DNA from: Parvimonas sp015257355
GTDB taxonomy: Bacteria > Bacillota > Clostridia > Tissierellales > Peptoniphilaceae
Assembly (NCBI RefSeq): GCF_050262165.1
Contig: NZ_CP189844.1
Strand: one strand, 5' to 3'
DNA: 64,000 bases
The notes beneath the pieces are model-generated. The model was not told the origin of the DNA, did no database searches, and saw nothing but the letters and a program-made list of their open reading frames with translations. Of the stretch, positions 51,277 to 61,071 are shown in pieces. Numbering within the stretch: the stretch's first letter is position 1; each line of letters starts with the position of its first letter. The position numbers were made by a program, and so were the translations under genes.

Positions 51277-51736
51277 TTTATATGAATCATATAATTATGA
51301 CGTTTCTTATAGAGCTATTGTAAATTCAAATAATGTTGTAAAAGTTTTTACAGAAAGGGATTGTATTGAAGTAAATTCTCAGATAAGTTTTGATATAGAG
51401 GATAGTAGTAAAACATCTTTTAATTATTTTACAAGTTCTATTATTTCGGGAATAATTCATAATCTAATATTTGTTTCAAAAAAATCTAATATAAAATTAG
51501 AGGATATTGAAGGGAAGATTAAAATTAAATTAAAAAATCCCCTTACAGTTTTAGCTGTTAATGGATATACTGAAGAAGCTAAAATTGATAGTTGTGAAAT
51601 AACTATATATTTATTTTCAGATATTGAAGATGATGAATTAGTGGATTTTTGTAAGAAATCTTTGAATAGTTGTTTTATTTATAATACACTCAAAGATATA
51701 ATGGATATAAATATAAAGTTTATTCCAATTTTATAA
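51269..51736 (+). CDS. OsmC-like protein, one catalytic Cys missing
   Basis: A 155-residue protein with the OsmC arrangement: a central helix (NYFTSSIISGIIHNLIFVSK), strands, and a C-terminal SCFIYNTLKDIMDINIKFI that parallels the family's C-P-V-S-N-T-L segment. The C-terminal Cys is kept, but the first Cys of the central helix is absent. OsmC proteins act on peroxides or as thiol-dependent hydrolases. It overlaps the MetE-like gene by 8 bases and closes the operon. Confidence 0.55.
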   Translation: MSSLYESYNYDVSYRAIVNSNNVVKVFTERDCIEVNSQISFDIEDSSKTSFNYFTSSIISGIIHNLIFVSKKSNIKLEDIEGKIKIKLKNPLTVLAVNGYTEEAKIDSCEITIYLFSDIEDDELVDFCKKSLNSCFIYNTLKDIMDINIKFIPIL

Positions 51737-51745
51737 AGTATTATT

Positions 51746-51793
51746 AGACTTCAAATTATTAATGAATGAATTGATTATTTGAAGTCTTTTTTT
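51746..51793 (+). terminator. Terminator of the four-gene cassette
   Basis: AGACTTCAAAT (51746-51756) pairs with ATTTGAAGTCT (51777-51787), followed by seven T. The next 180 bases are AT-rich and contain only the ptsH promoter. Confidence 0.85.
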
Positions 51794-51974
51794 ACGTTTA
51801 TAAATGTGTATAACACTATTATATAGTCAAAAAATTGCAAAAAAATTGTATTAAATATAAACTTAGTAATATGGATTTTTTATGAGTTTTTTTATTATAT
51901 TTTACACAAAAAAGCATATATCAAATTAATTCAACATTTATGAAAAACGTTTTTAAAAAATTTCATTAAAAGTA

Positions 51975-52003
51975 TTGAATTGTTTAAACAATAGTGGTAA
52001 AAT
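51975..52003 (+). promoter_or_regulatory. ptsH promoter with palindromic spacer
   Basis: TTGAAT (51975-51980), 17 bases, TAAAAT (51998-52003). The 12-bp palindrome TTGTTTAAACAA (51980-51991) lies in the spacer and could be an operator. Confidence 0.6.
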
Positions 52004-52042
52004 ATATGTGTATTCAAATATAAAAATCTTAGGAGGCTAATT

Positions 52043-52303
52043 ATGTTAGAAAAAAACGTTATAATAAAGAACGAGACAGGGCTACACGCAAGACCTGCTG
52101 CATCTTTGGTTCAATTTGTAAAAAAATATAATGAAAGTATTGAGATTATTTTAGATAACAAAGTTGCAGATGCAAAGAGTATTTTTAATGTTATGAGTTT
52201 AGGTATTTCTAAAGGAACAGAAGTAACATTAAGAGTAGATGGAGAAAATGAAGAAAAGACTTTAGGAGAAGTTGTTAACTTCATAGAAAATTTAGCTGAT
52301 TAA
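52043..52303 (+). CDS. ptsH: Phosphocarrier protein HPr
   Basis: An 86-residue PTS phosphocarrier. The phosphorylated His is in NETGLHARPAA (His16) and the regulatory Ser in AKSIFNVMSLG (about Ser47), the site used by HPr kinase in Firmicutes. AGGAGG precedes the ATG. Confidence 0.95.
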   Translation: MLEKNVIIKNETGLHARPAASLVQFVKKYNESIEIILDNKVADAKSIFNVMSLGISKGTEVTLRVDGENEEKTLGEVVNFIENLAD

Positions 52304-52313
52304 TAATAAATAT

Positions 52314-52338
52314 AGCTTCTCGTAAGAGAAGCTTTTTT
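52314..52338 (+). terminator. Terminator between ptsH and ptsI
   Basis: AGCTTCTC pairs with GAGAAGCT around GTAA, followed by five or six T. It lies 10 bases after the ptsH stop and before the ptsI ribosome site, so ptsI depends on readthrough, which would give more HPr than enzyme I. Confidence 0.8.
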
Positions 52339-52349
52339 GGTGGAGTATT

Positions 52350-54014
52350 ATGAAAATTTATAATGGTTTTTCCGTTTCTAACGGAGTTGCATATGGTAAT
52401 GCTGTCACGGTATTTTATGATACAAATGTAATTAGAGAAAAAATTGCTGACAGTGAAAAAGAAAAAGAAATAATTAGATTTGAAGACTTATTTTCTAGTT
52501 ACTTGGAACAAGATAGAATAAAGTCTAATGATAAAAAATTAGAAAATTTATTAAATGTACATCTCGAGTTAATTGATGATCCATTTTTAAAGGAAAGTAT
52601 TAAAAATAAAATTTTAAATGAAAATAAATCATTGGAAAAAGCTATAGAAGAGACTTTTTCTCATATTTGTTATGAGTTAAATAATTTAGATTCTGATTAT
52701 ATGAGGGATAGAATATATGATTATATTTCAATTCAAGAAGAATTTATTAGAACTTTAACTTCTGTAGAGGAGGTTAAAATATTTGAAAATAAATTTGTTT
52801 TATTTACAGAAAATCTATCTCCTAAGATAATTGATAAATATAAGGATCAACTTATTGGAATAGTTTCAAAAAATGGTGGAAAAACATCACATGCATCTTT
52901 GTATGCAAAAAATTTACAAATTCCATATATTATTTGTGATTCTTTAGATTTTCAAGAATTGAAGGATAAAAGATTTGACTGTATTTTAGATTGTAACCAA
53001 GAAAAATTATATTTAAGTCCTGATAAAGAAATAATTGAATCTTATAAGAAATTATTAAAATCTTCTCAAAAAGAATTTTTAGATGAGAATATAGTAAGGA
53101 CAAAAAACAATAGATTTATAAGAGTTTGTAGTAATATTTCAAGTGTTGAAGAATATGAAATTTCTCTTAGTAATGGAACTGATGGATGTGGCTTATTTAG
53201 GACTGAATTTTTGTATATGTCATCTGAAGCACCAACTGAAGAGTATCAGTTTAATTCATTTAAAAAAATTGCAGAAGTATCTGATAAGCCTATAATAGTT
53301 AGAACTTTTGATATTGGTGCGGATAAAAAATCAATGTTCTTTAAGCTTGATGAAGAAAAGAATCCTTTTTTAGGCTTTCGAGGATTTAGAATTTATAAAG
53401 AATTTCATAAGGAACTTAGAAAACATCTAAGGGCAATTCTTAGAGCTTCAGCGTTTGGTAATATAAAAATTATGATCCCAATGATTACTACATTAGAAGA
53501 ACTTTTATGGATTAAAAATGAGATATCCAAGATTAAAGACGAATTAAGAGAAGATGGAATAGATTTTGATGAAAATATTGAATTTGGAATTATGATTGAA
53601 ACACCAGCATCAGTTCTTCTTTTTGATATTTTAGTTAAAGAGGTTGATTTTGTTAGTATTGGAACTAATGACTTAGTTCAATATACTCTAGCTTGTGATA
53701 GAGAAAATTCGAAGATGCAACTTCTTTACGATTGTTATAATCCAGCTGTTATTCGTTCAATTCATCGTGTTGTTGATATTGCTCATAGAAATGGAAAAAT
53801 TGTATCAATGTGTGGTAATTTTGCTAGTGAGTTAGATGCTGTTGAGCTTTTAATATTATTAGGAATTGATGAATTTAGTGTTACAAATGATGTTTTACAA
53901 AAGATAAAGAAAAGGATAAAATTATTTGATCAAAATAATTATTTAGATTTTTTTGATAATATAAATAAGTTTAAAACAGGTCGTTCAGTAATTAATTATT
54001 TTGATAATAAATAA
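52350..54014 (+). CDS. ptsI: PTS enzyme I
   Basis: A 554-residue phosphoenolpyruvate-protein phosphotransferase. The active His is in GGKTSHASLYAKNLQIP, the PEP-binding region has DGCGLFRTEFLYM and GTNDLVQYTLA, and the catalytic Cys is in SMCGNFASE. It transfers phosphate from PEP to HPr. It is slightly shorter than the usual 570 residues. No sugar-specific enzyme II is in the window. Confidence 0.93.
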   Translation: MKIYNGFSVSNGVAYGNAVTVFYDTNVIREKIADSEKEKEIIRFEDLFSSYLEQDRIKSNDKKLENLLNVHLELIDDPFLKESIKNKILNENKSLEKAIEETFSHICYELNNLDSDYMRDRIYDYISIQEEFIRTLTSVEEVKIFENKFVLFTENLSPKIIDKYKDQLIGIVSKNGGKTSHASLYAKNLQIPYIICDSLDFQELKDKRFDCILDCNQEKLYLSPDKEIIESYKKLLKSSQKEFLDENIVRTKNNRFIRVCSNISSVEEYEISLSNGTDGCGLFRTEFLYMSSEAPTEEYQFNSFKKIAEVSDKPIIVRTFDIGADKKSMFFKLDEEKNPFLGFRGFRIYKEFHKELRKHLRAILRASAFGNIKIMIPMITTLEELLWIKNEISKIKDELREDGIDFDENIEFGIMIETPASVLLFDILVKEVDFVSIGTNDLVQYTLACDRENSKMQLLYDCYNPAVIRSIHRVVDIAHRNGKIVSMCGNFASELDAVELLILLGIDEFSVTNDVLQKIKKRIKLFDQNNYLDFFDNINKFKTGRSVINYFDNK

Positions 54015-54150
54015 AAAAGACACCAAATGTTAACTTTTTGTAATATTATTGTAATTATTTTGTAACTTTTTTTGCTTTTTTTACTACATTTTATAAATTT
54101 TGTGTTATAATATTACTGATCATTATTAAAAAATTAAATGAGGTGATATT

Positions 54151-54840
54151 TTGTTAGAATTTATAGAAGTAAATAAAATATATAATAATGACGTTTGCGC
54201 TTTGAAGGATCTTAGCTTCAGAGTTGAAGACGGAGAGTTTATTTTTTTAATAGGAGCTAGTGGTGCAGGGAAGACAAGTATTATAAAAATGCTCTTAAGA
54301 GAAATAAAACCATCATCAGGGGAAATAATAGTTGATAATGTTAATATAGTTAAGTTAAGAAATAGAAAAATTCCTGAGTTAAGAAAGACAATGGGAGTTG
54401 TTTTTCAAGATTTTAGATTATTAGAAGGAAAGACTGTTTTTGATAATATAAAATATCCACTTCAAATTTTAGGGGTTTCAAAAAAAGAAATAACTAGAAG
54501 AGTAAATGAGATTTTAGAATTGGTTGGCTTGTCGGATAGAGCAAGTTCTTTTCCAAATCAATTATCAGGTGGAGAACAACAAAGAGTTTGTATTGCTAGA
54601 GCTCTAGTAAATAGACCAAAATATTTAATAGCTGATGAACCTACAGGAAACTTAGATCCAAATACTTCAGAAGATATTATGAAGCTACTATTGGATGTTA
54701 ATGCTAAAGGTACTACAGTTATTGTTTCAACTCATGATAAGGATATAGTTAATAAACTTAAAAAGAGAGTAATTAGTATGGATCATGGGGAAATGATTAA
54801 TGATGAAGAACGTGGAGGTTATTTCGATGAGTTCAATTAG
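54151..54840 (+). CDS. ftsE: Cell division ATP-binding protein FtsE
   Basis: A 229-residue ATPase partner of FtsX. Walker A is GASGAGKTS (about 34-42), the signature LSGGEQQRVCIARALV, and Walker B YLIADEPTGNLD. The start codon is TTG (54151) behind GAGGTGAT. It overlaps ftsX by 14 bases. Confidence 0.93.
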   Translation: MLEFIEVNKIYNNDVCALKDLSFRVEDGEFIFLIGASGAGKTSIIKMLLREIKPSSGEIIVDNVNIVKLRNRKIPELRKTMGVVFQDFRLLEGKTVFDNIKYPLQILGVSKKEITRRVNEILELVGLSDRASSFPNQLSGGEQQRVCIARALVNRPKYLIADEPTGNLDPNTSEDIMKLLLDVNAKGTTVIVSTHDKDIVNKLKKRVISMDHGEMINDEERGGYFDEFN

Positions 54841-55723
54841 AAGATTTTTTTCTGCAATTGGAGAAGGCTTGGTTGGTCTATGGAGAAATATATCCATGGG
54901 TATTGCATCAATAGTATCTATTTGCTCTATGCTTTTAATTCTAGGTGGAATTACTTTTGGTGTTTTTGTTGCTAATAATATAGTAGAAGACATGAAAACA
55001 AAAGTTGACCAAATAGATGTTATTTTAGAGCCTGAAGTAAGTACAGATAGAGTTGCAAAGATTAAAGAAGAATTATTAAAAATAGAAAATGTAAAAGAAG
55101 TACATTACGTTTCAAAAGAACAAGCTCTTTCAAAGATGAAAGAACAATGGAAAGAAAATTCATTCTTATTAGATGGAATGGAATCAGCTCTTCCAGAAAG
55201 TTTTGAGTTAAAAGTTGAAAATATTGAAAATTCAAATACTGTAGCATCAAATATTAATAATATTAAAGATGTTGAAAAAGTTGTGTACTATAAGGATATA
55301 GTTGATAAGATAACAAAAATGTCTCAAATTGTTAAATATGTAGGTATTTCATTGGTAGGCGTGTTGTTGTTAGTAAGTTTCTTTATAATGTCAATAACAA
55401 TAAAACTTACAGTTATTGCAAGAAGAAAAGAAATAAGTATAAAGAAGTATATTGGGGCAACGAATATGAGTATAACGGGTCCGTTTATTGTAGAAGGAAT
55501 GTTGCTTGGTATAATAGGTGCTGGAATATCTTTTACAATGATATTCTTTGCATATGGTTATGTTTATGATAGTTTTGCTTGGGGAGTAAATAATTTAGTT
55601 TCTAATTATTTATTACCAGTTAATGTTTTTGGTACATATGTAGCAATTGCATATTTTGGAATAGGTATAGGAATTGGAGTATTAGCATCAATATTCTCAA
55701 GTAGAAAGTATATGAAGGTTTAG
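54827..55723 (+). CDS. ftsX: Cell division protein FtsX
   Basis: A 298-residue permease-like protein: a cytoplasmic start with RRFFSAIGEGLVGLWRN, TM1 (about 23-45), an outside domain (about 46-165), and TM2-4 (about 172-295). FtsEX activates peptidoglycan hydrolases outside the membrane. The start is ATG 54827, with GGAGG 8 bases upstream. The hydrolase activator follows 10 bases later. Confidence 0.93.
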   Translation: MSSIRRFFSAIGEGLVGLWRNISMGIASIVSICSMLLILGGITFGVFVANNIVEDMKTKVDQIDVILEPEVSTDRVAKIKEELLKIENVKEVHYVSKEQALSKMKEQWKENSFLLDGMESALPESFELKVENIENSNTVASNINNIKDVEKVVYYKDIVDKITKMSQIVKYVGISLVGVLLLVSFFIMSITIKLTVIARRKEISIKKYIGATNMSITGPFIVEGMLLGIIGAGISFTMIFFAYGYVYDSFAWGVNNLVSNYLLPVNVFGTYVAIAYFGIGIGIGVLASIFSSRKYMKV

Positions 55724-55733
55724 GTGGTTGTTT

Positions 55734-56930
55734 ATGAAAAAAAGAAGATTTTTAGCATTTGTATTGCTATTTTCTATGTTTAGTTCAGGTGTAATTTCTT
55801 ATGCAGATAAAGTTGATGATCTAAAGAAAGAAAAACAAAGTCAAGAACAAAATCTAGAAAACAAAAAGAAATCAATCAATGATATGACAACTCAAAAAGA
55901 TGCTGCATTTAAGGAAATTGTTGAAAAACAAAAACTTATTGATCAATTAGATAAAGAACTTACAGTATTAGAAGACGCAATTAATAAACTATCTGAAGAA
56001 ATTCAAGCTTCTAAAGAAAAAATTACAATTTTAGAAGAAAGAATTAAGGAAAAACAAGAACTTTTTAAGAAAAGAGTTCGTGTTATGTATGGAAATAAAG
56101 ATTTAAATTCAATTGAAGTATTATTTTCTTCATCGAATATAAGAGATTTCATTTCAAGATATTTTATGATGCAATCAATTGCTGATTATGATAAAAAATT
56201 AATTACTAGTTTAAAAAATGACAAAATTGCTTTAGAAAAAGAAAAAGCACAACTTGAAGCTCGAAAAGAAGAAAAAGTAGCTAAGAAAAAAGAAATGGAA
56301 ATTAAGTATCAAGCTTATTCTGAAGAAGTTGAAAAGAATAAACAACGTATTGCAAAATTGGAAGAAAGTATTGAATATACTAAATCTGAAATTGACCAAT
56401 TACAAAGCAAAGTTAAGAGCTTAGATGCGAATATTAGTTTTGAAGAAAAAGTTAAAGCTGATATTTTAAGAAGTATGAATGAAAAGAAAATCCAAAGAGA
56501 TCTTGAAGATGGTAAAATAGATGCTCGTCCTTCAAATGGAGAAATGATGTGGCCACTAAAGAGTCATTTCCATATTTCAAGTCCTTTTGGATGGAGAAAT
56601 GCACCGATAGGAAGCGGTGGAGAAAGACATAGAGGAATTGATATTCCAGCGCCATCAGGAACACCTGTTTATTCAGCGACAGATGGAGAAGTAATATCTT
56701 CAGGTTGGAATGGAAGTTATGGTAATGCTGTTATGATTAAATATACAAATAATATAGTAATTGTATATGGTCATAATTCTAGCTTGGTAGTTAGAGCTGG
56801 ACAAAAAGTAAGTAAGGGACAAGTTATCTCTTTAGTTGGTTCTACAGGAAATTCAACAGGACCACATTTACATTTTGAAGTTAGATATAATGGCTCGCCA
56901 GTAGATCCTCTAAAATATTTGAATCACTAG
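55734..56930 (+). CDS. EnvC-like murein hydrolase activator, M23 family
   Basis: A 398-residue secreted protein. A signal peptide (about 1-24) is followed by long coiled coils (about 26-250) and a C-terminal M23/LytM domain with HRGIDIPAPSGTPVYS, YGHNSSL and GPHLHFEVR. The zinc ligands (His-x3-Asp and His-x-His) are intact, so it could cut peptidoglycan itself. Its position after ftsEX implies control by that complex. Confidence 0.92.
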   Translation: MKKRRFLAFVLLFSMFSSGVISYADKVDDLKKEKQSQEQNLENKKKSINDMTTQKDAAFKEIVEKQKLIDQLDKELTVLEDAINKLSEEIQASKEKITILEERIKEKQELFKKRVRVMYGNKDLNSIEVLFSSSNIRDFISRYFMMQSIADYDKKLITSLKNDKIALEKEKAQLEARKEEKVAKKKEMEIKYQAYSEEVEKNKQRIAKLEESIEYTKSEIDQLQSKVKSLDANISFEEKVKADILRSMNEKKIQRDLEDGKIDARPSNGEMMWPLKSHFHISSPFGWRNAPIGSGGERHRGIDIPAPSGTPVYSATDGEVISSGWNGSYGNAVMIKYTNNIVIVYGHNSSLVVRAGQKVSKGQVISLVGSTGNSTGPHLHFEVRYNGSPVDPLKYLNH

Positions 56931-56942
56931 GAGTAATAATAT

Positions 56943-58151
56943 ATGATAAAAAATAAAAAAATAACGGCTTTTTTAGTCTTAATGATATTCTTATGTTCAT
57001 TTGTATCATATAAGGCTGGAAAAAATTCTGCGGGAATAATTCCGCAAAGTAATAGTTCAGGAAAAAAAGATGAAAATTCTACAGATTATGGTAGTTTTAA
57101 ACCATTTGTAGATGCGATAAAAGATAGATACTATTTCGATATAGATTATGATAAAATGAATACTGAAATTAAGAAAGCAATATTTTCTTCATTAGGAGAT
57201 CCTTACACTCAATATATGACTGAAAGTGATATGAAGGAGCTTCAAAAGACAAGTACAGGAAAGTTTGTTGGAATCGGTGTTCAAGTAAGTGTTAATGATA
57301 AAGGAGAAATAGTTGTTGTTGCTCCGATCAAAGGGGGTCCAAGTCAAAAGGCTGGAATACAAGCAGAAGATATCATTATTAAAGTTGATGATCAAGAACT
57401 TGCAAAAAATGATTTAGAATCTGCTGTAAAACTTATGAGAGGAGAAGAAAAAGCAGGTACTGAAGTTAAGGTAACTATTAAGAGAGTTGTAGATTCTGAA
57501 GAAAAGACTCTAGATTTTATACTAAAAAGAGAAGAAATTACTACTGAATCAGTTTCTTCTAAGCTTTTAGATAATGGAATATTATATATTCAAATTACAA
57601 ACTTCGCAGAAAAAACTGGAGAAGATTTCGAAAAAGCTGTTGATGAAGGGCTAAAGAAAGGTGCAAAATCTCTAATTATTGACCTTAGAAATAATCCAGG
57701 TGGTCTTGTAACAGCTGTTAAGCAAGTTGCAGATAAGATTTTACCAGATGCTACTATAATGAAGGTTGTAGATAGTAAAGGTCATGAAACAATTGAAAAA
57801 GCAAGCGGAAGTGGTCTTGATATGCCAATAATAGTATTAATAAATAAAGGTTCAGCTTCTGCATCTGAAGTGCTTAGTGTTGCACTTCATGATAATAAAA
57901 AAGCTCAATTGCTAGGAGAAAAATCTTTTGGTAAAGGTATTATCCAATCAATTTTCCCAATTAATAATGAAGGTAAAGCTGAAGGAATTAAGATTACTAT
58001 TGCAGAATATTTTGGACCGAATGGAACTAAAATAAATAAAGTTGGGTTAGAACCTGATCACAAAGTTGAACAAAAAAATTATTCAAAGATTGGTATTGAA
58101 CATTTAGATATCGATCCACAATTACAAAAGGCTATAGAATTGTTGAAGTAA
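56943..58151 (+). CDS. C-terminal processing protease CtpA (S41)
   Basis: A 402-residue protein with an N-terminal anchor or signal helix (about 8-24), a PDZ domain (about 100-180), and the S41 catalytic region with NKGSASASEVLS (nucleophile Ser) and GKGIIQS (Lys). Such proteases follow ftsEX-envC in many Firmicutes and trim cell-wall enzymes. It is the last gene of this operon. Confidence 0.92.
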   Translation: MIKNKKITAFLVLMIFLCSFVSYKAGKNSAGIIPQSNSSGKKDENSTDYGSFKPFVDAIKDRYYFDIDYDKMNTEIKKAIFSSLGDPYTQYMTESDMKELQKTSTGKFVGIGVQVSVNDKGEIVVVAPIKGGPSQKAGIQAEDIIIKVDDQELAKNDLESAVKLMRGEEKAGTEVKVTIKRVVDSEEKTLDFILKREEITTESVSSKLLDNGILYIQITNFAEKTGEDFEKAVDEGLKKGAKSLIIDLRNNPGGLVTAVKQVADKILPDATIMKVVDSKGHETIEKASGSGLDMPIIVLINKGSASASEVLSVALHDNKKAQLLGEKSFGKGIIQSIFPINNEGKAEGIKITIAEYFGPNGTKINKVGLEPDHKVEQKNYSKIGIEHLDIDPQLQKAIELLK

Positions 58152-58167
58152 TATTTTGGATTTAAAA

Positions 58168-58198
58168 AAAGCAACTATTTTAAATAGTTGCTTTTTTA
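58168..58198 (+). terminator. Terminator of the ftsEX operon
   Basis: AAAGCAACTATTT pairs with AAATAGTTGCTTT and continues into a T-run. Confidence 0.85.
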
Positions 58199-58288
58199 GT
58201 TATATTTTTTAAATTAATTTTAAGGAATATTTGATATAATAATAAAAAAATTTTTTTATTTTTAGTGTCAAAAACGTGTAAAATACCG

Positions 58289-58351
58289 ATGTTTTCAAAA
58301 CAAAACTTGACTTATTGAAGTATTTAGAATATAATATTTTATGAAAACATA
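58289..58351 (+). promoter_or_regulatory. stp-prkC promoter flanked by inverted repeats
   Basis: TTGACT (58307-58312), 17 bases, TATAAT (58330-58335). ATGTTTTC (58289-58296) and its complement GAAAACAT (58344-58351) bracket the promoter symmetrically and could bind a regulator. Confidence 0.6.
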
Positions 58352-58383
58352 GGTTTTCGTAAAGCTTTTTAAAGGGGTGTAGT

Positions 58384-59136
58384 ATGTCTTTTTATATGAA
58401 TTCAGATAAAGGAAATGTTAGGAAGAATAACGAGGATAATTTTCTTTATGAAAGATTTGAAAAATTAAATATATTAATTTTAGCTGACGGTATAGGAGGA
58501 CATGATAGTGGAGAGATTGCATCTGATTATGCGGTAAATATAGTTATGAAGTATATTAAGGATAATTATAAACTGTATTCGGATTATTCTCATTTGTTAG
58601 TTGATGCTTTTTGTGAAGCTAATAAAATTATATATGAAATTAATTTAGAAAAAAATTCAGGGGATGAAGGAGTTTCCAAGAGATTAATGGGAACTACTTT
58701 AGAAGTACTATTAATTGATGGAGATATTCTATATTTTGGACATGTAGGGGATAGTAGAATATATATAAAAAATGATGATTTTAAAATGTTAACTAAAGAT
58801 CATTCTTTAGTTCAATATTTATATTCAAGCGGAGCATTAACAGAAGAAGAAGTTAAAAATTATGGCGATAAAAATTCAATCTTAAGAGCTATAGGGATTG
58901 AAAAATATGTAGAAGTTGATGTCGATTCTATTAGAATTAAACCTAAAGATATTCTGCTTGTATGTTCTGATGGACTTACAAACGAATTAAGCGATGAAGA
59001 AATTTCAGGAATGTTAGACTTTAAGTATAGTGCCAAAGAAATGGTTGATAATATTATTTCTACTGTTACAAATGGTGAAGCTAAGGATAATGTTACTGTT
59101 GGAATTTTTAAGAATGATGAGGAGACTTTATGTTAG
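58384..59136 (+). CDS. stp: PP2C-type Ser/Thr phosphatase
   Basis: A 250-residue phosphatase with the metal-binding motifs RKNNEDNF (about 13-20), LADGIGGHDSGE, GHVGDSR and the late CSDGLTNEL and DNVTV. It reverses phosphorylation by the adjacent kinase. The stop overlaps the kinase start by 7 bases. Confidence 0.93.
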   Translation: MSFYMNSDKGNVRKNNEDNFLYERFEKLNILILADGIGGHDSGEIASDYAVNIVMKYIKDNYKLYSDYSHLLVDAFCEANKIIYEINLEKNSGDEGVSKRLMGTTLEVLLIDGDILYFGHVGDSRIYIKNDDFKMLTKDHSLVQYLYSSGALTEEEVKNYGDKNSILRAIGIEKYVEVDVDSIRIKPKDILLVCSDGLTNELSDEEISGMLDFKYSAKEMVDNIISTVTNGEAKDNVTVGIFKNDEETLC

Positions 59137-61070
59137 GATCAATTTTAAATGGCAGATATGAGATAATTGAAAAAGTTGGAATTGGCGGAATGGCCATAGT
59201 ATATAAAGCTAAAGATATCTATTTAAAGAGAATAGTTGCAGTAAAAGTTTTGAAAGAACAATATCTTGATGATAAAGAATTCATTAAAAAATTTGTTATT
59301 GAAGCTCAATCTGTTGCTAATTTAAACAATCAAAATATAGTTAAAATCTATGATGTTGGGCAACATATAGAAGACGGAAAAATCTTTAACTATATTGTTA
59401 TGGAATATATTAATGGTAAGACTTTAAATGAATTAATTAAAGATAAGGGAAGATTAAATTCAACTGCAGTAGTTTCTATTTCAAAACAAATAGCTAATGC
59501 GTTGGATTGTGCACATAAACATCATATAATACACAGGGATATAAAACCTCATAATATTATTATTGATGAAAATTTGAATGTTAAGGTTACGGATTTTGGT
59601 ATAGCTAGAATTGCTACTAGTTCAACTATAACTTATACTTCATCAGTTCTTGGAACTGTGCATTATATTTCTCCAGAACAAGCAAAGGGAAAATTTATTG
59701 ATGAAAAATCTGATATTTACTCTTTAGGTGTTGTAATGTATGAAATGGTAACTGGTAGAGTGCCTTTTGATACAGATAATGCGGTTGGAATAGCTATGCA
59801 ACATATTAATGAACCTTTAGTTGAACCGATAAAGCTTGTACCAAATTTAGAGCCATGGTTAAATTCTATTATTGTTAAATGTATGGAAAAAACACCAGAA
59901 AATAGATTTGATAGTGCTAGTAGTTTGATTAAAGCATTAGATGATAAACATATTGATAATAATCAAAAAGTTACTTTTAATGATAATTCTGATAGAGCTA
60001 TTTATAGAGAATCAGTTTATAAGACAAGTAAAGCAAAAGATTCTAATAAGCCAATTATTAGAAATAGTAATAAAAATAGAGAACAATTAAATAAGAAAAA
60101 AGGAATTTTTGATTATAGTATAACTTATGTAATTCTAGCGTTACTAATTATTGCTTCTGTATTTTTCATTTATAGATTAGCTGTTTCAAATAAGGCTACA
60201 GACAATGTTAAAGTACCTGCGGTTACTGGGTTAGATAAAGATGAAGCAATAAAATTACTAAAAGAAAAGAAATTAAATGGTCTTATAGTGAAGACAGTTA
60301 ATGATGATTCTGTTGAAGCAGGAAAAATCGTTGAACAATCACCAGCTGCAAATTCCGAAGTAAAAGAAGGAACAAATGTTGAGTTGACTGTTAGTGTTGG
60401 TAAGAATAAAACTATAGTTCCTAATTTATCAAATATTGATTTAGATAAAGTAGAAGATATTTTATCAAAGAGTAATTTATCTCTTGGAAAAGTCGAAAGA
60501 AAATATGATGATAAAGTTGATGAAAATAAAATAATCAGTCAAAGTGTAAATTTTGGAGAAGAAGTTGAAAAGGGAACTAAGATTGATATTGTAGTCAGCA
60601 GAGGAAAAGAAGATAAAAAAGTTGAAGTTCCTGATTTAATGGGTAAGACAGAAGCTGAAGCTATTAAGATTCTTTATGATAGTGGGCTTGCTGTTGGTAA
60701 GACTGAAAAGAAAGCAGACAACCAAAAGGCTGGAACAGTTATTTGGCAATCTTATGGTAAGGGAGTAAAAGTTGACGCTGAAACTAAGATAGATATTGTT
60801 ATTAGTTCAGGTAAGTCTAATTCAGATAGTGTTCTAAACTTAAATCATTATACTGAAGCTGATGCTGTTATTAAGAAATATACTATAAGTGAACCAGATA
60901 AAAATTACCAATTACGAATCACTAAGAATACTGACGCAGGTGAAACTAAGATTTATGAAAAAACAATAGTAACTGGCGGAGGAAAGTTAACAATTAATAT
61001 AAAAGCTAAGTCTTCTGATAGATTCAATATTTATATAAATGGAGAACTAATTTTATCAGGTGAGAATTAA
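59130..61070 (+). CDS. prkC: PASTA-domain Ser/Thr protein kinase
   Basis: A 646-residue membrane kinase of the PrkC/PknB/Stk1 type. Kinase domain 1-270 (GIGGMAIVYKA, AVKVLK, HRDIKPHNI, DFGIA), juxtamembrane linker, one TM helix (about 331-353), then three PASTA repeats (about 358-425, 426-493, 496-565) that bind peptidoglycan fragments, and an ~80-residue C-terminal domain. It couples cell-wall status to division and metabolism. Confidence 0.94.
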   Translation: MLGSILNGRYEIIEKVGIGGMAIVYKAKDIYLKRIVAVKVLKEQYLDDKEFIKKFVIEAQSVANLNNQNIVKIYDVGQHIEDGKIFNYIVMEYINGKTLNELIKDKGRLNSTAVVSISKQIANALDCAHKHHIIHRDIKPHNIIIDENLNVKVTDFGIARIATSSTITYTSSVLGTVHYISPEQAKGKFIDEKSDIYSLGVVMYEMVTGRVPFDTDNAVGIAMQHINEPLVEPIKLVPNLEPWLNSIIVKCMEKTPENRFDSASSLIKALDDKHIDNNQKVTFNDNSDRAIYRESVYKTSKAKDSNKPIIRNSNKNREQLNKKKGIFDYSITYVILALLIIASVFFIYRLAVSNKATDNVKVPAVTGLDKDEAIKLLKEKKLNGLIVKTVNDDSVEAGKIVEQSPAANSEVKEGTNVELTVSVGKNKTIVPNLSNIDLDKVEDILSKSNLSLGKVERKYDDKVDENKIISQSVNFGEEVEKGTKIDIVVSRGKEDKKVEVPDLMGKTEAEAIKILYDSGLAVGKTEKKADNQKAGTVIWQSYGKGVKVDAETKIDIVISSGKSNSDSVLNLNHYTEADAVIKKYTISEPDKNYQLRITKNTDAGETKIYEKTIVTGGGKLTINIKAKSSDRFNIYINGELILSGEN

Positions 61071-61071
61071 T

